The notes under the pieces are model-generated. The model was not told the DNA's origin. It searched no databases and saw only the letters and a list, made by a program, of their open reading frames with translations. DNA of 64,000 bases from Mycobacterium paraense (GTDB lineage: Bacteria > Actinomycetota > Actinomycetes > Mycobacteriales > Mycobacteriaceae): contig NZ_LQPM01000013.1 in the NCBI RefSeq assembly GCF_002101815.1, positions 124,001-188,000 on the forward strand, given 5' to 3'. Position 1 is the stretch's first letter; each line of letters opens with the position of its first letter. Positions 45,344-55,798 of this stretch are shown piece after piece. The translations under genes were made by a program, and so were the position numbers.

Positions 45344-47230
45344 ATGACTGACTACACCTGGCTGCTGGTGGCACTGCCATTGGCGGGTGCCGCGATCTTG
45401 TTGTTCGGGGGCAGGCGCACCGACGGGTGGGGCCACCTGCTGGGCTGCGCCACCGCGCTGGCGGCGTTCGGCGTGGGGCTCAGCCTGCTGACCGAGCTGC
45501 TCGGCCGCGGCGCCGACGATCGGGTCATCCACCAGAAGGTGTTCAGCTGGATCCCCGTCGGCCAGCTGCAGGTGGACCTCGGCCTGCAAATCGACCAGCT
45601 GTCGGTGTGTTTCGTGCTGCTGATCTCCGGGGTGGGGTCGCTGATCCACATCTATTCGGTCGGCTACATGGCCGAAGACCCGGACCGCCGAAGGTTTTTC
45701 GGCTACCTCAACCTGTTCCTGGCCTCGATGCTGCTGCTGGTCGTCGCCGACAACTACGTGGTGCTTTACGTCGGCTGGGAGGGCGTCGGCCTGGCCTCCT
45801 ACCTGCTCATCGGCTTCTGGTATCACAAGCCCACGGCGGCCACCGCGGCCAAGAAGGCGTTCGTGATGAACCGCGTCGGCGACGCCGGCCTCGCTCTCGG
45901 AATGTTCTTGATGTTCAGCACCTTCGGCACGCTGTCCTACGCCGGGGTGTTCGCGGGCGCGCCCGCCGCCGGCCGGGGCGCGCTGACCGCGATGGGATTG
46001 CTGCTGCTGCTCGGCGCCTGCGCCAAATCCGCGCAGGTTCCCCTGCAGGCCTGGCTCGGCGACGCCATGGAGGGCCCGACGCCGGTGTCCGCGCTGATCC
46101 ACGCCGCCACCATGGTGACCGCCGGCGTGTACCTGATCGTGCGGTCCAATCCGCTGTACAACCTGTCGCCCGACGCGCAACTCGGCGTGGTCATCGTCGG
46201 CGCCGTCACCCTGCTGTTCGGGGCGTTCATCGGCTGCGCCAAGGACGACATCAAGCGCGCGCTGGCGGCCTCGACGATGAGCCAGATCGGCTACATGGTG
46301 CTGGCCGCCGGCCTCGGCCCGGCCGGCTACGCCTTCGCGATCATGCACCTGCTCACGCACGGCTTCTTCAAGGCCGGCCTGTTCCTCGGCTCCGGCGCGG
46401 TGATCCACGCCATGCACGAGGAGCAGGACATGCGCCGCTACGGCGGCCTGCGCAAGGCCCTGCCGATCACCTTCGCCACGTTCGGCCTGGGATACCTGGC
46501 GATCATCGGCGTGCCGCCGTTCGCCGGCTTCTTCTCCAAGGACAAGATCATCGAGGCCGCGCTGTCCTCCGGGGACACCCGCGGCTACGTGCTCGGCGGG
46601 GCGGCGCTGCTGGGCGCCGGCGTCACCGCCTTCTACATGACCCGCGTCATGCTGATGACCTTCTTCGGTGACAAGCGTTGGGCCCCGGGCAGCCATCCGC
46701 ACGAGGCGCCCGCAGTGATGGCGTGGCCGATGATCCTGCTGGCCGTCGGCTCGGCGTTCTCCGGCCTGCTGCTGTGGTGGGGAGGCGCCCTGCAGCACTG
46801 GCTCGAACCCGTCGTCGGGATCCGCGAAGAGGCCGCGCATGCCCTGCCGGCCTGGGTCACCACCGTCGTGGCTCTGGGTGTCGTCGCGATCGGCATCGCG
46901 GTGGCCTACCGGATGTACGCCACCGCGCCCATCCCCAGGGTCGCCCCGGTCCGCGTCTCGGTGCTCACCACCGCCGCGCGCGCCGACCTCTACGGCGACG
47001 CCTTCAACGAGGAGGTGTTCATGCGCCCCGGTGCACAACTGACCGAAGCGCTGGTCGAGATCGACAACGCGGGCGTCGACGGCTCGGTCAACGCCCTGGC
47101 GGCGCTGGTGAGCCGGACGTCAAACGGCCTGCGGCGCTTCCAAACCGGCTTCGCGCGCAACTACGCCCTGTCCATGCTGGCCGGCGCGGTGCTGGTGGTC
47201 GCGCTGATCCTGGCGGTGCGGGGATGGTGA
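45344..47230 (+). CDS. nuoL: NADH dehydrogenase I subunit L
   Basis: 628 aa antiporter-like subunit from the ATG at 45344. Membrane helices throughout, with [40 protein letters not shown], and [15 protein letters not shown] among the conserved proton-path residues. The last membrane helix follows the lateral helix that couples the membrane arm. The stop overlaps nuoM. Confidence 0.96.
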   Translation: MTDYTWLLVALPLAGAAILLFGGRRTDGWGHLLGCATALAAFGVGLSLLTELLGRGADDRVIHQKVFSWIPVGQLQVDLGLQIDQLSVCFVLLISGVGSLIHIYSVGYMAEDPDRRRFFGYLNLFLASMLLLVVADNYVVLYVGWEGVGLASYLLIGFWYHKPTAATAAKKAFVMNRVGDAGLALGMFLMFSTFGTLSYAGVFAGAPAAGRGALTAMGLLLLLGACAKSAQVPLQAWLGDAMEGPTPVSALIHAATMVTAGVYLIVRSNPLYNLSPDAQLGVVIVGAVTLLFGAFIGCAKDDIKRALAASTMSQIGYMVLAAGLGPAGYAFAIMHLLTHGFFKAGLFLGSGAVIHAMHEEQDMRRYGGLRKALPITFATFGLGYLAIIGVPPFAGFFSKDKIIEAALSSGDTRGYVLGGAALLGAGVTAFYMTRVMLMTFFGDKRWAPGSHPHEAPAVMAWPMILLAVGSAFSGLLLWWGGALQHWLEPVVGIREEAAHALPAWVTTVVALGVVAIGIAVAYRMYATAPIPRVAPVRVSVLTTAARADLYGDAFNEEVFMRPGAQLTEALVEIDNAGVDGSVNALAALVSRTSNGLRRFQTGFARNYALSMLAGAVLVVALILAVRGW

Positions 47231-48870
47231 ACTCGCACGTCCCGTGGCTGAGCGTCCTGTGGCTGCTGCCGCTGGCCGGCTCGGTGCTGATCATCCTGCT
47301 GCCCCCCGGGCTGCGGCAGGTCGCCAAGTGGACCGGCCTGGTCTTCGGCGTCCTGACGCTGGCGGTCGCGGTCGTCGTCACGGTCGGGTTCAAAACCGGC
47401 GGGCCCACCTACCAATTCGTGGAGAGCCACAAGTGGATCCCGGCGTTCGGCGCGGGTTACTCCCTCGGCGTGGACGGCATCGCCGTCGTGCTGGTGCTGC
47501 TGACCGCGGTGCTGATCCCGCTGCTGCAGGTGGCCGGCTGGAACGACGGCAGGCAGGGCACCCAGGACAATTCCCGTGCCAATGGTGACGACCCGCTTCG
47601 CCCGGCTTCGCCGCCCTCGCGATCGTCACGGAACGTGCACGCCTACGTCGCGCTGACGCTGGCCATCGAGTCGATGGTGCTGGTCTCGGTGGTCGCGCTG
47701 GACGTCCTGCTGTTCTACGTGTTCTTCGAGGCCATGCTGGTGCCGATGTACTTCCTGATCGGCGGCTTCGGCGGCGGCCCCGGCCGGTCGCGCGCCGCGG
47801 TGAAGTTCTTGCTGTACAACCTGTTCGGCGGCCTGATCATGCTGGCGGCCGTCATCGGGCTCTACGTGGTGACCGCGCAGCACGGTTCCGGCACGTTCGA
47901 CTTCCGCGACATCGTCGCCGGCGTCGCGTCGGGCCGCTACGGCGCCGACCCCGCGGTGTTCAAGGCGCTGTTCCTCGGCTTCATGTTCGCCTTCGCGATC
48001 AAGGCGCCGCTGTGGCCGTTCCACCGCTGGCTGCCCGACGCCGCCGTCGAGGCCACGCCGGCGACCGCGGTGCTGATGATGGCGGTGATGGACAAGGTCG
48101 GCACCTTCGGCATGCTGCGCTACTGCCTGCAGCTGTTCCCCAGCGCCTCAACGTATTTCCGTCCGCTGATCATCGTGCTGGCCGTGATCGGGGTGGTCTA
48201 CGGCGCGGTCGTGGCGATCGGTCAGGCCGACATCATGCGGCTGATCGCCTACACCTCCATTTCCCACTTCGGGTTCATCATCCTGGGCATCTTCGTGATG
48301 ACCTCGCAGGGACAGAGCGGGTCGACGCTGTACATGCTCAACCACGGCCTGTCCACCGCGGCGGTGTTCCTGATCGCGGGCTTCCTGATCTCGCGGCACG
48401 GCAGCCGGGCGATCGCCGACTACGGCGGCGTGCAGAAGGTGGCTCCCATCCTGGCGGGGACGTTCCTCGTCTCGGCGATGGCAACCCTGTCGCTCCCGGG
48501 CCTGGCGCCGTTCATCAGCGAATTCCTGGTCCTGCTGGGCACTTTCAACCGGTACTGGCTGGCGGCGGCGTTCGGCGTCACCGCGCTGGTGCTGTCCGCG
48601 ATCTACATGCTGTGGCTCTACCAGCGGGTGATGACCGGGCCGGTGGCCGCCGGCAACGAACGCATCGGCGACCTGAAGGCGCGCGAGCTGCTCGTCGTGG
48701 CCCCGCTCATCGCGCTGTTGCTCGTGCTCGGCGTCTACCCCAAGCCCGTGCTCGATTTGATCAACCCCGCCGTCGCGAACACGATGACCACCATCGGCCA
48801 GCATGACCCCGCACCGAGCGTGCCACCGGGCACTGGCGTGCCCCGGACAGCCGAAGGACCGCACCGATGA
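47227..48870 (+). CDS. nuoM: NADH dehydrogenase I subunit M
   Basis: 547 aa from the GTG at 47227 (GTGA overlap with nuoL stop); an ATG one codon upstream (47224) is the other possible start. The antiporter-like core has [17 protein letters not shown] and [19 protein letters not shown]. Residues about 105-140 are a hydrophilic insert ([20 protein letters not shown]) between helices, a feature I also recall for M. tuberculosis. Confidence 0.95.
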   Translation: MNSHVPWLSVLWLLPLAGSVLIILLPPGLRQVAKWTGLVFGVLTLAVAVVVTVGFKTGGPTYQFVESHKWIPAFGAGYSLGVDGIAVVLVLLTAVLIPLLQVAGWNDGRQGTQDNSRANGDDPLRPASPPSRSSRNVHAYVALTLAIESMVLVSVVALDVLLFYVFFEAMLVPMYFLIGGFGGGPGRSRAAVKFLLYNLFGGLIMLAAVIGLYVVTAQHGSGTFDFRDIVAGVASGRYGADPAVFKALFLGFMFAFAIKAPLWPFHRWLPDAAVEATPATAVLMMAVMDKVGTFGMLRYCLQLFPSASTYFRPLIIVLAVIGVVYGAVVAIGQADIMRLIAYTSISHFGFIILGIFVMTSQGQSGSTLYMLNHGLSTAAVFLIAGFLISRHGSRAIADYGGVQKVAPILAGTFLVSAMATLSLPGLAPFISEFLVLLGTFNRYWLAAAFGVTALVLSAIYMLWLYQRVMTGPVAAGNERIGDLKARELLVVAPLIALLLVLGVYPKPVLDLINPAVANTMTTIGQHDPAPSVPPGTGVPRTAEGPHR

Positions 48871-50450
48871 CCCTGCCCACCCCCAGCGTCGAGTACTTCC
48901 TGCTCTGCCCCATGCTCATCGTCTTCGGCGTCGCCATCGCCGGGGTCCTCGTGGAAGCGTTTGCGCCCCGGCGGATTCGCTACGCCACCCAGGTGACGCT
49001 GGCCCTCGCCGGCCTGGCCGCCGCGTTCTTCGCGGACGTGGAGGTCGCGGAGTCGATCCCGGCGTCGGGCCGCGCCACCGTGCTGGGCGCGGTGGCCGTC
49101 GACCGGCCGACGCTGTTCCTGCAGGGCACCATCCTACTGGTCGCCGTCCTGGCGGTGATCTTCATCGCCGAACGGACGCAGGCCAGGGCCGACAGCAAGG
49201 TCCTGTCAAAGGCGGGCGTCGCGGCCGGGCTGGATTCCTTTACGCCGCAGGCCTCCGCGGTTCCCGGCAGCGATGCCGAACGCGAGGCGCAGCGGGCCGG
49301 GGCCGCGCAGACCGAGCTCTTCCCGCTGCTGATGCTCTCGGTCGGCGGCATGATGGTGTTCCCGGCGTCCAACGACCTGCTGACGATGTTCGTCGCGCTG
49401 GAAGTCCTGTCGCTGCCGCTGTACCTGATGTGCGGGCTGTCCCGTCATCGCCGCCTGGTCTCGCAGGAAGCGGCGATGAAGTACTTCCTGCTGGGCGCCT
49501 TCTCCTCGGCGTTCTTCCTCTACGGCGTGGCGTTGCTCTACGGCGCGACCGGCACGCTGCTGCTGTCCGGAATCCGCGATGCCCTTGCCGCGCATGGCGA
49601 TACGTCGATGGCGTTGATCGGCGTCGCGCTGCTGTCGGTCGGGCTGCTGTTCAAGGTGGGCGCGGTGCCGTTCCACTCCTGGATTCCCGACGTCTACCAG
49701 GGCGCGCCCACCCCGATCACCGGGTTCATGGCGGCGGCCACCAAGGTGGCGGCGTTCGGCGCGCTGCTCCGGGTGATCTACGTGGCGCTGCCCCCGCTGC
49801 ACGACCAGTGGCGCCCGGTGCTGTGGACGATTTCGATCCTGACGATGGCGGTGGGCACCATCACGGCCGTCAACCAGACCGACGTCAAGCGGATGCTGGC
49901 CTACTCGTCGGTCGCGCATGTGGGTTTCATCCTCACCGGCGTCATCGCGGACAACGCGGCGGGGCTTTCCGCCACGTTGTTCTATCTGGTCGCCTACAGC
50001 TTCAGCACCATCGGCGCGTTCGCCATCGTGAGCCTGATCCGCAACGCCGACGGTGTCGAGGACGCCACGCTGGCGAACTGGGCCGGGCTCGGGCAGCGCT
50101 CCCCCATTGTGGGCGTGATGTTTTCGATGTTTCTGCTGGCGTTCGCCGGCATCCCGCTGACGAGTGGCTTCGTCAGCAAGCTCGCGGTGTTCCGGGCCGC
50201 CGCCCAGGGCGGCGCGGTGCCGCTGGTCATCGTCGGTGTCGTCGCCAGCGGCGTCGCCGCGTACTTCTACGTGCGTGTCATCGTCTCGATGTTCTTCACC
50301 GAGGCAACCGACGACACCCCGCACGTGGTGGCACCGGGCATCCTGAGCAAGGCGGCGATCGCCGTATGCGCCTTGGTCACAGTGCTTTTGGGGATCTTCC
50401 CGCAGCCGCTGCTCGACCTGGCCGATCAGGCCGCCCAGCTGCTGCACTGA
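48867..50450 (+). CDS. nuoN: NADH dehydrogenase I subunit N
   Basis: 527 aa. The third antiporter-like subunit, with KYFLLGAFSSAFFLYGVALL, VGAVPFHSWIPDVYQGAPTP and the family MLAYSSVAHVGF. A hydrophilic insert at about 105-145 (QARADSKVLSKAGVAAGLDS) separates two helices. It ends the operon. The next gene is convergent, 21 bases away. Confidence 0.96.
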   Translation: MTLPTPSVEYFLLCPMLIVFGVAIAGVLVEAFAPRRIRYATQVTLALAGLAAAFFADVEVAESIPASGRATVLGAVAVDRPTLFLQGTILLVAVLAVIFIAERTQARADSKVLSKAGVAAGLDSFTPQASAVPGSDAEREAQRAGAAQTELFPLLMLSVGGMMVFPASNDLLTMFVALEVLSLPLYLMCGLSRHRRLVSQEAAMKYFLLGAFSSAFFLYGVALLYGATGTLLLSGIRDALAAHGDTSMALIGVALLSVGLLFKVGAVPFHSWIPDVYQGAPTPITGFMAAATKVAAFGALLRVIYVALPPLHDQWRPVLWTISILTMAVGTITAVNQTDVKRMLAYSSVAHVGFILTGVIADNAAGLSATLFYLVAYSFSTIGAFAIVSLIRNADGVEDATLANWAGLGQRSPIVGVMFSMFLLAFAGIPLTSGFVSKLAVFRAAAQGGAVPLVIVGVVASGVAAYFYVRVIVSMFFTEATDDTPHVVAPGILSKAAIAVCALVTVLLGIFPQPLLDLADQAAQLLH

Positions 50451-50471
50451 TCTCAGGGCTGCATCCCAGGA

Positions 50472-52364
50472 CTACAGCTGGCCGAAGACCCCACCCAGGA
50501 TGCCGACCAGGTTGTCGCCCGCGTTGAACAGCCCCACGCTGTTGCTGCCCGAGTTTCCGACGCCCACGGAGGTGGTGAAGGTCGGGTTGGGGGCCGAGTT
50601 CGCGATGCCGGAGTTGTTCATGCCCGAGTTCGCGATGCCGACGTTGAAGCTGCCCCCGTTGAGGACGCCGATCACCTGAGAGCCCAGATTGTCGATGCCG
50701 GCGTCCCCTTGGCCCATGTTGAGGTAGCCGGACGTCGGCAGGCCCAGGACGCCGGTGGCCGTGTTCTGGAAGCCGGAGACGCCGACGCCCGAGTTGAAGA
50801 AGCCCGAGACGTCCGTGCCGCTGTTGCCGATGCCGGAGTTGGCGACGATCCCGGTGAGGTCGGCCGAGCTGCCGATCCCCGTGTTCAGCGTGCCCGCGTC
50901 GAACAGCCCGGTGTTGATGTCACCGGAGTTGAAGAAGCCCGTGTTCAGGCTGCCCGAGTTGAACCAGCCCGTGTTTGCGCCCATGCCGGAGAACGAGCCG
51001 CCCGAGTTGAAGCTGCCGGTGTTGAAGCTGCCCGAGTTGGCGATTCCGACATTGTCGATGCCCGAGTTCCCGAAGCCCATGTTGTGCGGACCCGCGTTGA
51101 CGAACCCGACGTTTTGCATTCCGGCGTTGCCGAAGCCCATGTTGCTGCTGCCCGAGTTCCAGAAGCCGAAGTTGTTGCTGCCCGAGTTCAAGAAGCCGAA
51201 GTTGCCATTCCCCGAGTTGAAGAAGCCGACGTTTCCGCTGCCCGAGTTGAAGAGGCCGATGTTGCCGTTGCCCGAGTTCCCGAAGCCGACGTTGTTCAGG
51301 CCGCCGTTCAGCCCGCCGATGCCGACCATGTTGTCGCCCGGCAGGTTGAACCCGATGTCGTTGCTGCCGGCGTTGCCGAAGCCGAAGTCGAAGCTGCCGA
51401 GGTTGCCGAAGCCGATGTCGGAGGAACCCTGATTGCCGAAGCCGAAGTTGAAGGAGCCGAAGTTGCCGCCGCCGAGGTTGAACCTGCCCGAGTTTCCGCT
51501 GCCGATATTTCCGTTCCCGATACCGAGCGCGCCGCCACCGTTGCCGAAACCGAGGTTCGCGGAGCCGTTGTTCCCGCTGCCCAGGTTGGAGTTGCCGAAG
51601 TTGCCCAGGCCGAGGTTGGTGTTGCCGACGTTGCCGCTGCCGAGGTTGGCGAAGCCGAAGTTCCCGCTGCCCAGGTTCAGGTTGCCCAGGTTGCCGCTGC
51701 CCAGGTTGACGTTGCCGTTGTTGCCGCCGCCGAGGTTGAAGTTGCCGGTGTTGCCCCCGCCCAGGTTCCAGCTGCCGATGTTGCCGAGCCCGGTGTTGAC
51801 CGCCGGGATGCCGACCAGCGTGCTCGCCGCCGCCGAGCCGAGGCCCTGCAGTGCGCCCGGCCACGACGCCAGCTGCGCGGCCGCCGCCGACGCCCCGCCG
51901 TGGTACCCCACCATCGCCGCCACGTCGGCCGCCCACATCAGCTCGTAGTCAGACTCCGCCGCCGCGATCGCCGGCGCGTTCTGCCCGAACACGTTCGACA
52001 TCACCAGCCGCACCAGGTCGGACCGATTGGCGCTCACCAGCATGGGATGCACCGTCGCGGCGAACGCGGATTCGAAGGCGCTCACCACGGCCTTGGCCTG
52101 CGCGGCCACCCCGGCCGCCTCGGCCGCGGCCCCCTGCAGCCAGCCCGCGTACGGCGCCGCGGCCGCCATCATCGCCGCCGACGCCGGGCCCTGCCAGGCC
52201 TGCCCGGCCAACCCCGACGTCACCGACGAGAACGAATCCGCAGCCGACCCCAATTCGGCGGCCAGTCCCTCCCACGCCGCGGCGGCCGAGAGCAGCGGCG
52301 CCGATCCGGCACCGGAAAACATCAGCAAGGAATTGATCTCCGGAGGCATCGTCAGGAAACTCAT
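50472..52364 (-). CDS. PPE-MPTR family protein, PPE53-like
   Basis: 630 aa. PPE domain 1-180 (P7-P8-E9, WQG at about 57-59, [21 protein letters not shown]). From about residue 190 the rest is MPTR repeats of the N-x-G-x-G-N-x-G type ([16 protein letters not shown]), changing from GN-rich to (F/N)xNSGxxN versions and ending [17 protein letters not shown] proteins of this kind are exported by ESX-5 and lie at the cell surface. M. tuberculosis PPE53 (Rv3159c) holds the same place after nuoN. The exact ortholog is inferred from position. Confidence 0.88.
   Translation of the reverse strand: MSFLTMPPEINSLLMFSGAGSAPLLSAAAAWEGLAAELGSAADSFSSVTSGLAGQAWQGPASAAMMAAAAPYAGWLQGAAAEAAGVAAQAKAVVSAFESAFAATVHPMLVSANRSDLVRLVMSNVFGQNAPAIAAAESDYELMWAADVAAMVGYHGGASAAAAQLASWPGALQGLGSAAASTLVGIPAVNTGLGNIGSWNLGGGNTGNFNLGGGNNGNVNLGSGNLGNLNLGSGNFGFANLGSGNVGNTNLGLGNFGNSNLGSGNNGSANLGFGNGGGALGIGNGNIGSGNSGRFNLGGGNFGSFNFGFGNQGSSDIGFGNLGSFDFGFGNAGSNDIGFNLPGDNMVGIGGLNGGLNNVGFGNSGNGNIGLFNSGSGNVGFFNSGNGNFGFLNSGSNNFGFWNSGSSNMGFGNAGMQNVGFVNAGPHNMGFGNSGIDNVGIANSGSFNTGSFNSGGSFSGMGANTGWFNSGSLNTGFFNSGDINTGLFDAGTLNTGIGSSADLTGIVANSGIGNSGTDVSGFFNSGVGVSGFQNTATGVLGLPTSGYLNMGQGDAGIDNLGSQVIGVLNGGSFNVGIANSGMNNSGIANSAPNPTFTTSVGVGNSGSNSVGLFNAGDNLVGILGGVFGQL
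50510..51797 (-). repeat. MPTR pentapeptide-repeat coding region
   Basis: Tandem imperfect repeats about 15 or 30 bases long on the minus strand, encoding NxGxGN units. Repeats of this type recombine and make the gene size variable between strains. It is coding, not an array of spacers. Confidence 0.85.
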
Positions 52365-52611
52365 TAGCCCGCCCTCCCGTTGGCCGCGCCGTAAAATTCA
52401 GCCCCGGAGCATCTGACCGGTGAAGAAACTGTAAGAAGCCGCGGTCTGAAAATCCCTGCTTTTGACAAAAATCGATTTCGATCTCGATCCCGGTCGGTGC
52501 CGCGAGTTGCCATTTTGGGCTGCGCGGACAATGGCCTTTAGGGAAATTGCCCTCAAATGATCCGAAAAAGATGAATTGCGGCGACGTGGGGATATTTAGG
52601 TCTTTTGGCGC

Positions 52612-53058
52612 TCAGTTCACGAACGGGCGCGTCGCCAGGACGTAGATCGCCAGCACCGCGAGCGGCGCGGCCAGCGGGAACCACGGCAACTGCAGCGGGA
52701 ACGCGGCCGCCACCAGCCCCGCGCACGTAAAGCCAACGGCGGCAACCGCCGTCGGCCAGCTCCACATTTCGACCCCGGCAGTGGCCGCCGCGTGGCGGCA
52801 GACCAGGTAGGCGGTGGCGCACAGCCCGGACCAGGCCGCGAAGACGAGCGACGGATCCGACGCCACGATCGCTGCGACCGAAAGCAACACCGCGACCGTC
52901 GCCGCGGGGCGCGAGGCCACCCCGGCGCCCACCGCCACCAGGGCCGCCACCGCCGCGACGAGCGCCGGTCCGTGGGAGCCGACGGCGGCCAGTCCGACCA
53001 TCAGCACGCCGAAAACCGTGGAGACCGCGAGGGCGGCCGAACCCGGGATCGATTTCAT
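52612..53058 (-). CDS. Small integral membrane protein (Rv3162c-like)
   Basis: 148 aa with about six hydrophobic segments: ALAVSTVFGVLMVGLAAVG, LVAAVAALVAVGAGVA, ATVAVLLSVAAIVAS, TAVAAVGFTCAGLVAAAF, LAVLAIYVLATRPFVN. There is no recognisable enzymatic motif. It is the last gene of a minus-strand set with the DUF58, MoxR, Rv3165c-like and DUF4129 proteins. It may anchor or complete that membrane complex. AT-rich sequence of about 250 bases follows towards the PPE gene. Confidence 0.7.
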   Translation of the reverse strand: MKSIPGSAALAVSTVFGVLMVGLAAVGSHGPALVAAVAALVAVGAGVASRPAATVAVLLSVAAIVASDPSLVFAAWSGLCATAYLVCRHAAATAGVEMWSWPTAVAAVGFTCAGLVAAAFPLQLPWFPLAAPLAVLAIYVLATRPFVN

Positions 53059-53065
53059 GCCACCG

Positions 53066-54334
53066 CTATCCCCTCAGCCGTCCCCGCACGCGGTGGCGGC
53101 GATCCGGCAGCACACCCATCGACTGGTCCAGCGTGCTGTCCCCCCGCCAACCGACGATGTCCACGCCGACGGTCGCCATGTCGCGATACATGGCCGAACG
53201 TTGCAGCGCCCACATCCGATCGATCAGCGGATCCTGCTGCGCCTCGAAAGGTGAGCTGTCGAGGACGTCCACCGCGATCACCACGTGGCCGCGCTTGCGG
53301 AGGTCGATCAGCGCCAGCGCGAATTCCGTGTCCAGCAGCGTAGAGAACGCGATCACGATGGCGCCGACCGGAACGGCCGCGCGCGGCGCCAGTGTGCCCG
53401 TGGTGTTTTCGAATTGGTCGCCGGCGGTGAGCACCGTGTCGAGCACCCGGTAGAACTGGCGCTGCCCGATGTCGGCGCCGAGCCACCGCGGGCGGTTGCC
53501 ACCCAGCGCGACGATGCCGGCGCGGTCACCGTGCCGCAGCGCGGTCTGCACCACCTGCGCCGCGCCGCGTACGACCCGTTCGGTGGCCTCGGTCGCCGGA
53601 CCCGCCGGTTGGCGGTACGTGTCGATCAGCACCACCACGTCGGCGGCGCGGTCGGTCAGGCGCTGCGTCACGTGCAGTTGGCGGCGGCGCGCGCTCACCG
53701 GCCAGTTCACCGCCCGCAGCTGGTCGCCGGGCACGTAGGGGCGAATGTCCGCGTACTCGACGCCCGGCCCGATGTGCCGGGTGAGGTGGGCGCCCAGGCG
53801 GTCGAGCAATTCCGTCTGCGGGATCGGCGTCGACTGCGGCGGCGTCAGCGGGAACACGAGGACGTCGGCCGCGTCGACGGTGGCCGTCCCCGTCAGCAAC
53901 CCGCCGCGGGCGACCACCTCGACGCGGGCGCGGACCGGGTAACGGCCCCAGCGTTGTGCGGTCGCCGCAACGGTTTTCGCGTGGCGGGCATCCGGCGCGA
54001 GCGCCTCGAGCTCCATGCCGCCGACCGGACAAACCGTCAGTTCGACGGCCGAGGGGCCGGAAGCCGCGCGTTCTTCGGTCACCCAGACCTTGAGCCGCGC
54101 CCGCTCGTTTTCGAAGCACCGCTGCGAGTCGGGCTCGCCGTGCACCCGGATCTTCGGTGCCGGGCGTTGCCAGCTGATCGAACACAGCACGCCCAGGAGG
54201 GGGGCCGCGAAGGCGATCAGCTGCCAGCGCGCCGCGATGACGGCGGCGGCCAGCGCGACGCCGGCGGACGTCGCGATCGCCCGCGCCAACGGCGATGCGC
54301 GCCAGCGGAACTCGAGTTCCCGGCTGCGGATCAC
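53066..54334 (-). CDS. DUF58 / VWA-like membrane protein (Rv3163c-like)
   Basis: 422 aa from the GTG at 54334. Two membrane helices at about 14-52 (ARAIATSAGVALAAAVIAAR, LIAFAAPLLGVLCSI). The DUF58 signature GVEYADIRPYVPGDQLRAVN lies at about 215-235 and the VWA-like strand ADVVVLIDTYR follows. DUF58 proteins are usual partners of MoxR ATPases. It lies 7 bases after moxR3. The complex is thought to help fold or activate envelope proteins; that is inferred from other bacteria. Confidence 0.85.
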   Translation of the reverse strand: MIRSRELEFRWRASPLARAIATSAGVALAAAVIAARWQLIAFAAPLLGVLCSISWQRPAPKIRVHGEPDSQRCFENERARLKVWVTEERAASGPSAVELTVCPVGGMELEALAPDARHAKTVAATAQRWGRYPVRARVEVVARGGLLTGTATVDAADVLVFPLTPPQSTPIPQTELLDRLGAHLTRHIGPGVEYADIRPYVPGDQLRAVNWPVSARRRQLHVTQRLTDRAADVVVLIDTYRQPAGPATEATERVVRGAAQVVQTALRHGDRAGIVALGGNRPRWLGADIGQRQFYRVLDTVLTAGDQFENTTGTLAPRAAVPVGAIVIAFSTLLDTEFALALIDLRKRGHVVIAVDVLDSSPFEAQQDPLIDRMWALQRSAMYRDMATVGVDIVGWRGDSTLDQSMGVLPDRRHRVRGRLRG

Positions 54335-54341
54335 GCCGGGC

Positions 54342-55319
54342 TCATCCGGTGCCCCCGTGGCCGGCGCCGGTGCGGGGCACCGGCAAGCGCCGCAGCAACT
54401 CCCCGACGACGTCGGCGCCCTGGATCTTGCGCACCCACATCTCGGGGCGCAACGTGATCCGGTGCGCCACGGCCGCGACGGCGAGCGCCTTGACATCCTC
54501 GGGGATCACGTAGTCGCGACCGAGCAACAGCGCGCGGGCGCGCGCGAGTTGGACCAGGTCGAGTTCCGCCCGGGGGCTGGCGCCCACCGCGACCTGGGGG
54601 TGGTGGCGGGTGGCGGTGGCCAGGGACACCACATAGTGCAAGACGTCCTCGTGCACGGTCACCTGCTCGACCGACTCGCGCATCGCCAGCAGGTCGTGAG
54701 CGTCCACCACCTGATTGACCGTGGGCTCGGCCGAGCCCCGCTCGAGCCGGCGGCGCAGCATCGACGTCTCGTCGCGCTCCGAGAGGTACCGAAGTTCCAG
54801 CCGGATCGCGAACCGGTCCAGCTGCGCCTCGGGCAGCGGATAGGTGCCCTCGTACTCGATCGGGTTGTCGGTCGCCAGGACGATGAATGGCGTTGGCAGC
54901 TTGTGGGTTTCGCCGTCGATGCTCACCTGGCCCTCGGCCATCGCCTCCAGCAGCGCCGCCTGTGTCTTCGGCGGCGTGCGGTTGATCTCGTCGGCGAGCA
55001 GAAGGTTGGTGAAGATGGGGCCGGCCCGGAACGCGAAATGACCCGACTGCATGTCGTAGATCGTCGAGCCGAGCAGGTCCGCGGGCAGCAGGTCGGGCGT
55101 GAACTGCACCCGGGTGAAGCGCAGCCCCAGCGCGGCCGCGAAGGATCGGGCGATGAGCGTCTTGCCGAGGCCCGGCAGGTCTTCGATCAGCACGTGGCCG
55201 CGCGCCAGGACGGCGGTCAGGATCAGCGTCAGCGCCGAGCGCTTCCCCACCACCACTCGTTCGATTTCGTCGAGCACCGCCTCGCACTGTGCGGTGGTTG
55301 TCGCGGCCGGCAGTGTCAT
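54342..55319 (-). CDS. moxR3: MoxR-family AAA+ ATPase MoxR3
   Basis: 325 aa. Walker A LIEDLPGLGKTLIA at about 45-58, Walker B LLLADEINRTPPKTQAALLE, sensor-1 FIVLATDNPIEYEGTYPL and sensor-2 ASPRAELDLVQLARA, all standard MoxR blocks. It overlaps the downstream Rv3165c-like gene by ATGA. It is probably a chaperone-like ATPase working with the DUF58 protein. Confidence 0.92.
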   Translation of the reverse strand: MTLPAATTTAQCEAVLDEIERVVVGKRSALTLILTAVLARGHVLIEDLPGLGKTLIARSFAAALGLRFTRVQFTPDLLPADLLGSTIYDMQSGHFAFRAGPIFTNLLLADEINRTPPKTQAALLEAMAEGQVSIDGETHKLPTPFIVLATDNPIEYEGTYPLPEAQLDRFAIRLELRYLSERDETSMLRRRLERGSAEPTVNQVVDAHDLLAMRESVEQVTVHEDVLHYVVSLATATRHHPQVAVGASPRAELDLVQLARARALLLGRDYVIPEDVKALAVAAVAHRITLRPEMWVRKIQGADVVGELLRRLPVPRTGAGHGGTG

Positions 55320-55798
55320 ATTTGCTCCAACTTTCGCAGGATCTCTTCCAGCACCGCGCGACCCGGGCCGGGGTGCTGGTCACCGGTGCGCGTGACGTTG
55401 TTGGGATTGACCCATTCCCACAATTCGACGCCGAAGAGCATCCGGCCGCTCGCGTGATAGGCCATGGGGTCCTTGGATTGCCTTTGGCCCGTTGTCATTT
55501 CGTAACGCCGCGCGAGCATGGGACGCAGGTGGCGGTCCCAGTCGGCGCGCGTGGAGTCCGACCACCGGATCGTCGTCTCCGTGGTCGCAAGCCAGCGGCG
55601 CAACGAATCCCCGAGGTCGTCGTAGTCCGGCTCGGCCGCCGGCTCGTTGCCGCGGCCCAGGTAACGGCGCACATTGAGCAGCACCAGGGCCAGGGCGATG
55701 CCCGCGCCCGCCAGCAGGAACCTGCGACCGTGCAGGATCAACGCCAACAACTCGATGCCCACCACCAGGCAAACACCCAGGGCCAACAGTTTTTTCAT
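55316..55798 (-). CDS. Small membrane protein of the MoxR cassette (Rv3165c-like)
   Basis: 160 aa. Two helices at residues 1-18 and 25-41 (KKLLALGVCLVVGIELLALI, FLLAGAGIALALVLL), then a cytoplasmic part with RWLATTETTIRWSDSTRADWDRHLRPMLARRYE. No known enzyme motif. It overlaps moxR3 by ATGA and the DUF4129 gene by ATGA, so the three must be translated together. Confidence 0.75.
   Translation of the reverse strand: MKKLLALGVCLVVGIELLALILHGRRFLLAGAGIALALVLLNVRRYLGRGNEPAAEPDYDDLGDSLRRWLATTETTIRWSDSTRADWDRHLRPMLARRYEMTTGQRQSKDPMAYHASGRMLFGVELWEWVNPNNVTRTGDQHPGPGRAVLEEILRKLEQI

Noticed and set aside
45047..47038. Minus-strand open frame of 663 codons opposite nuoK/nuoL
   Set aside because: It is a shadow of membrane-protein coding DNA on the other strand; no recognisable motif, and its His/Arg/Gln-rich text is typical of reverse-strand reading.
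50510..51797. Regularly spaced repeats that look like a CRISPR array
   Set aside because: The repeats are in frame and encode NxGxGN units of a PPE-MPTR protein; there are no unique spacers and no cas genes.
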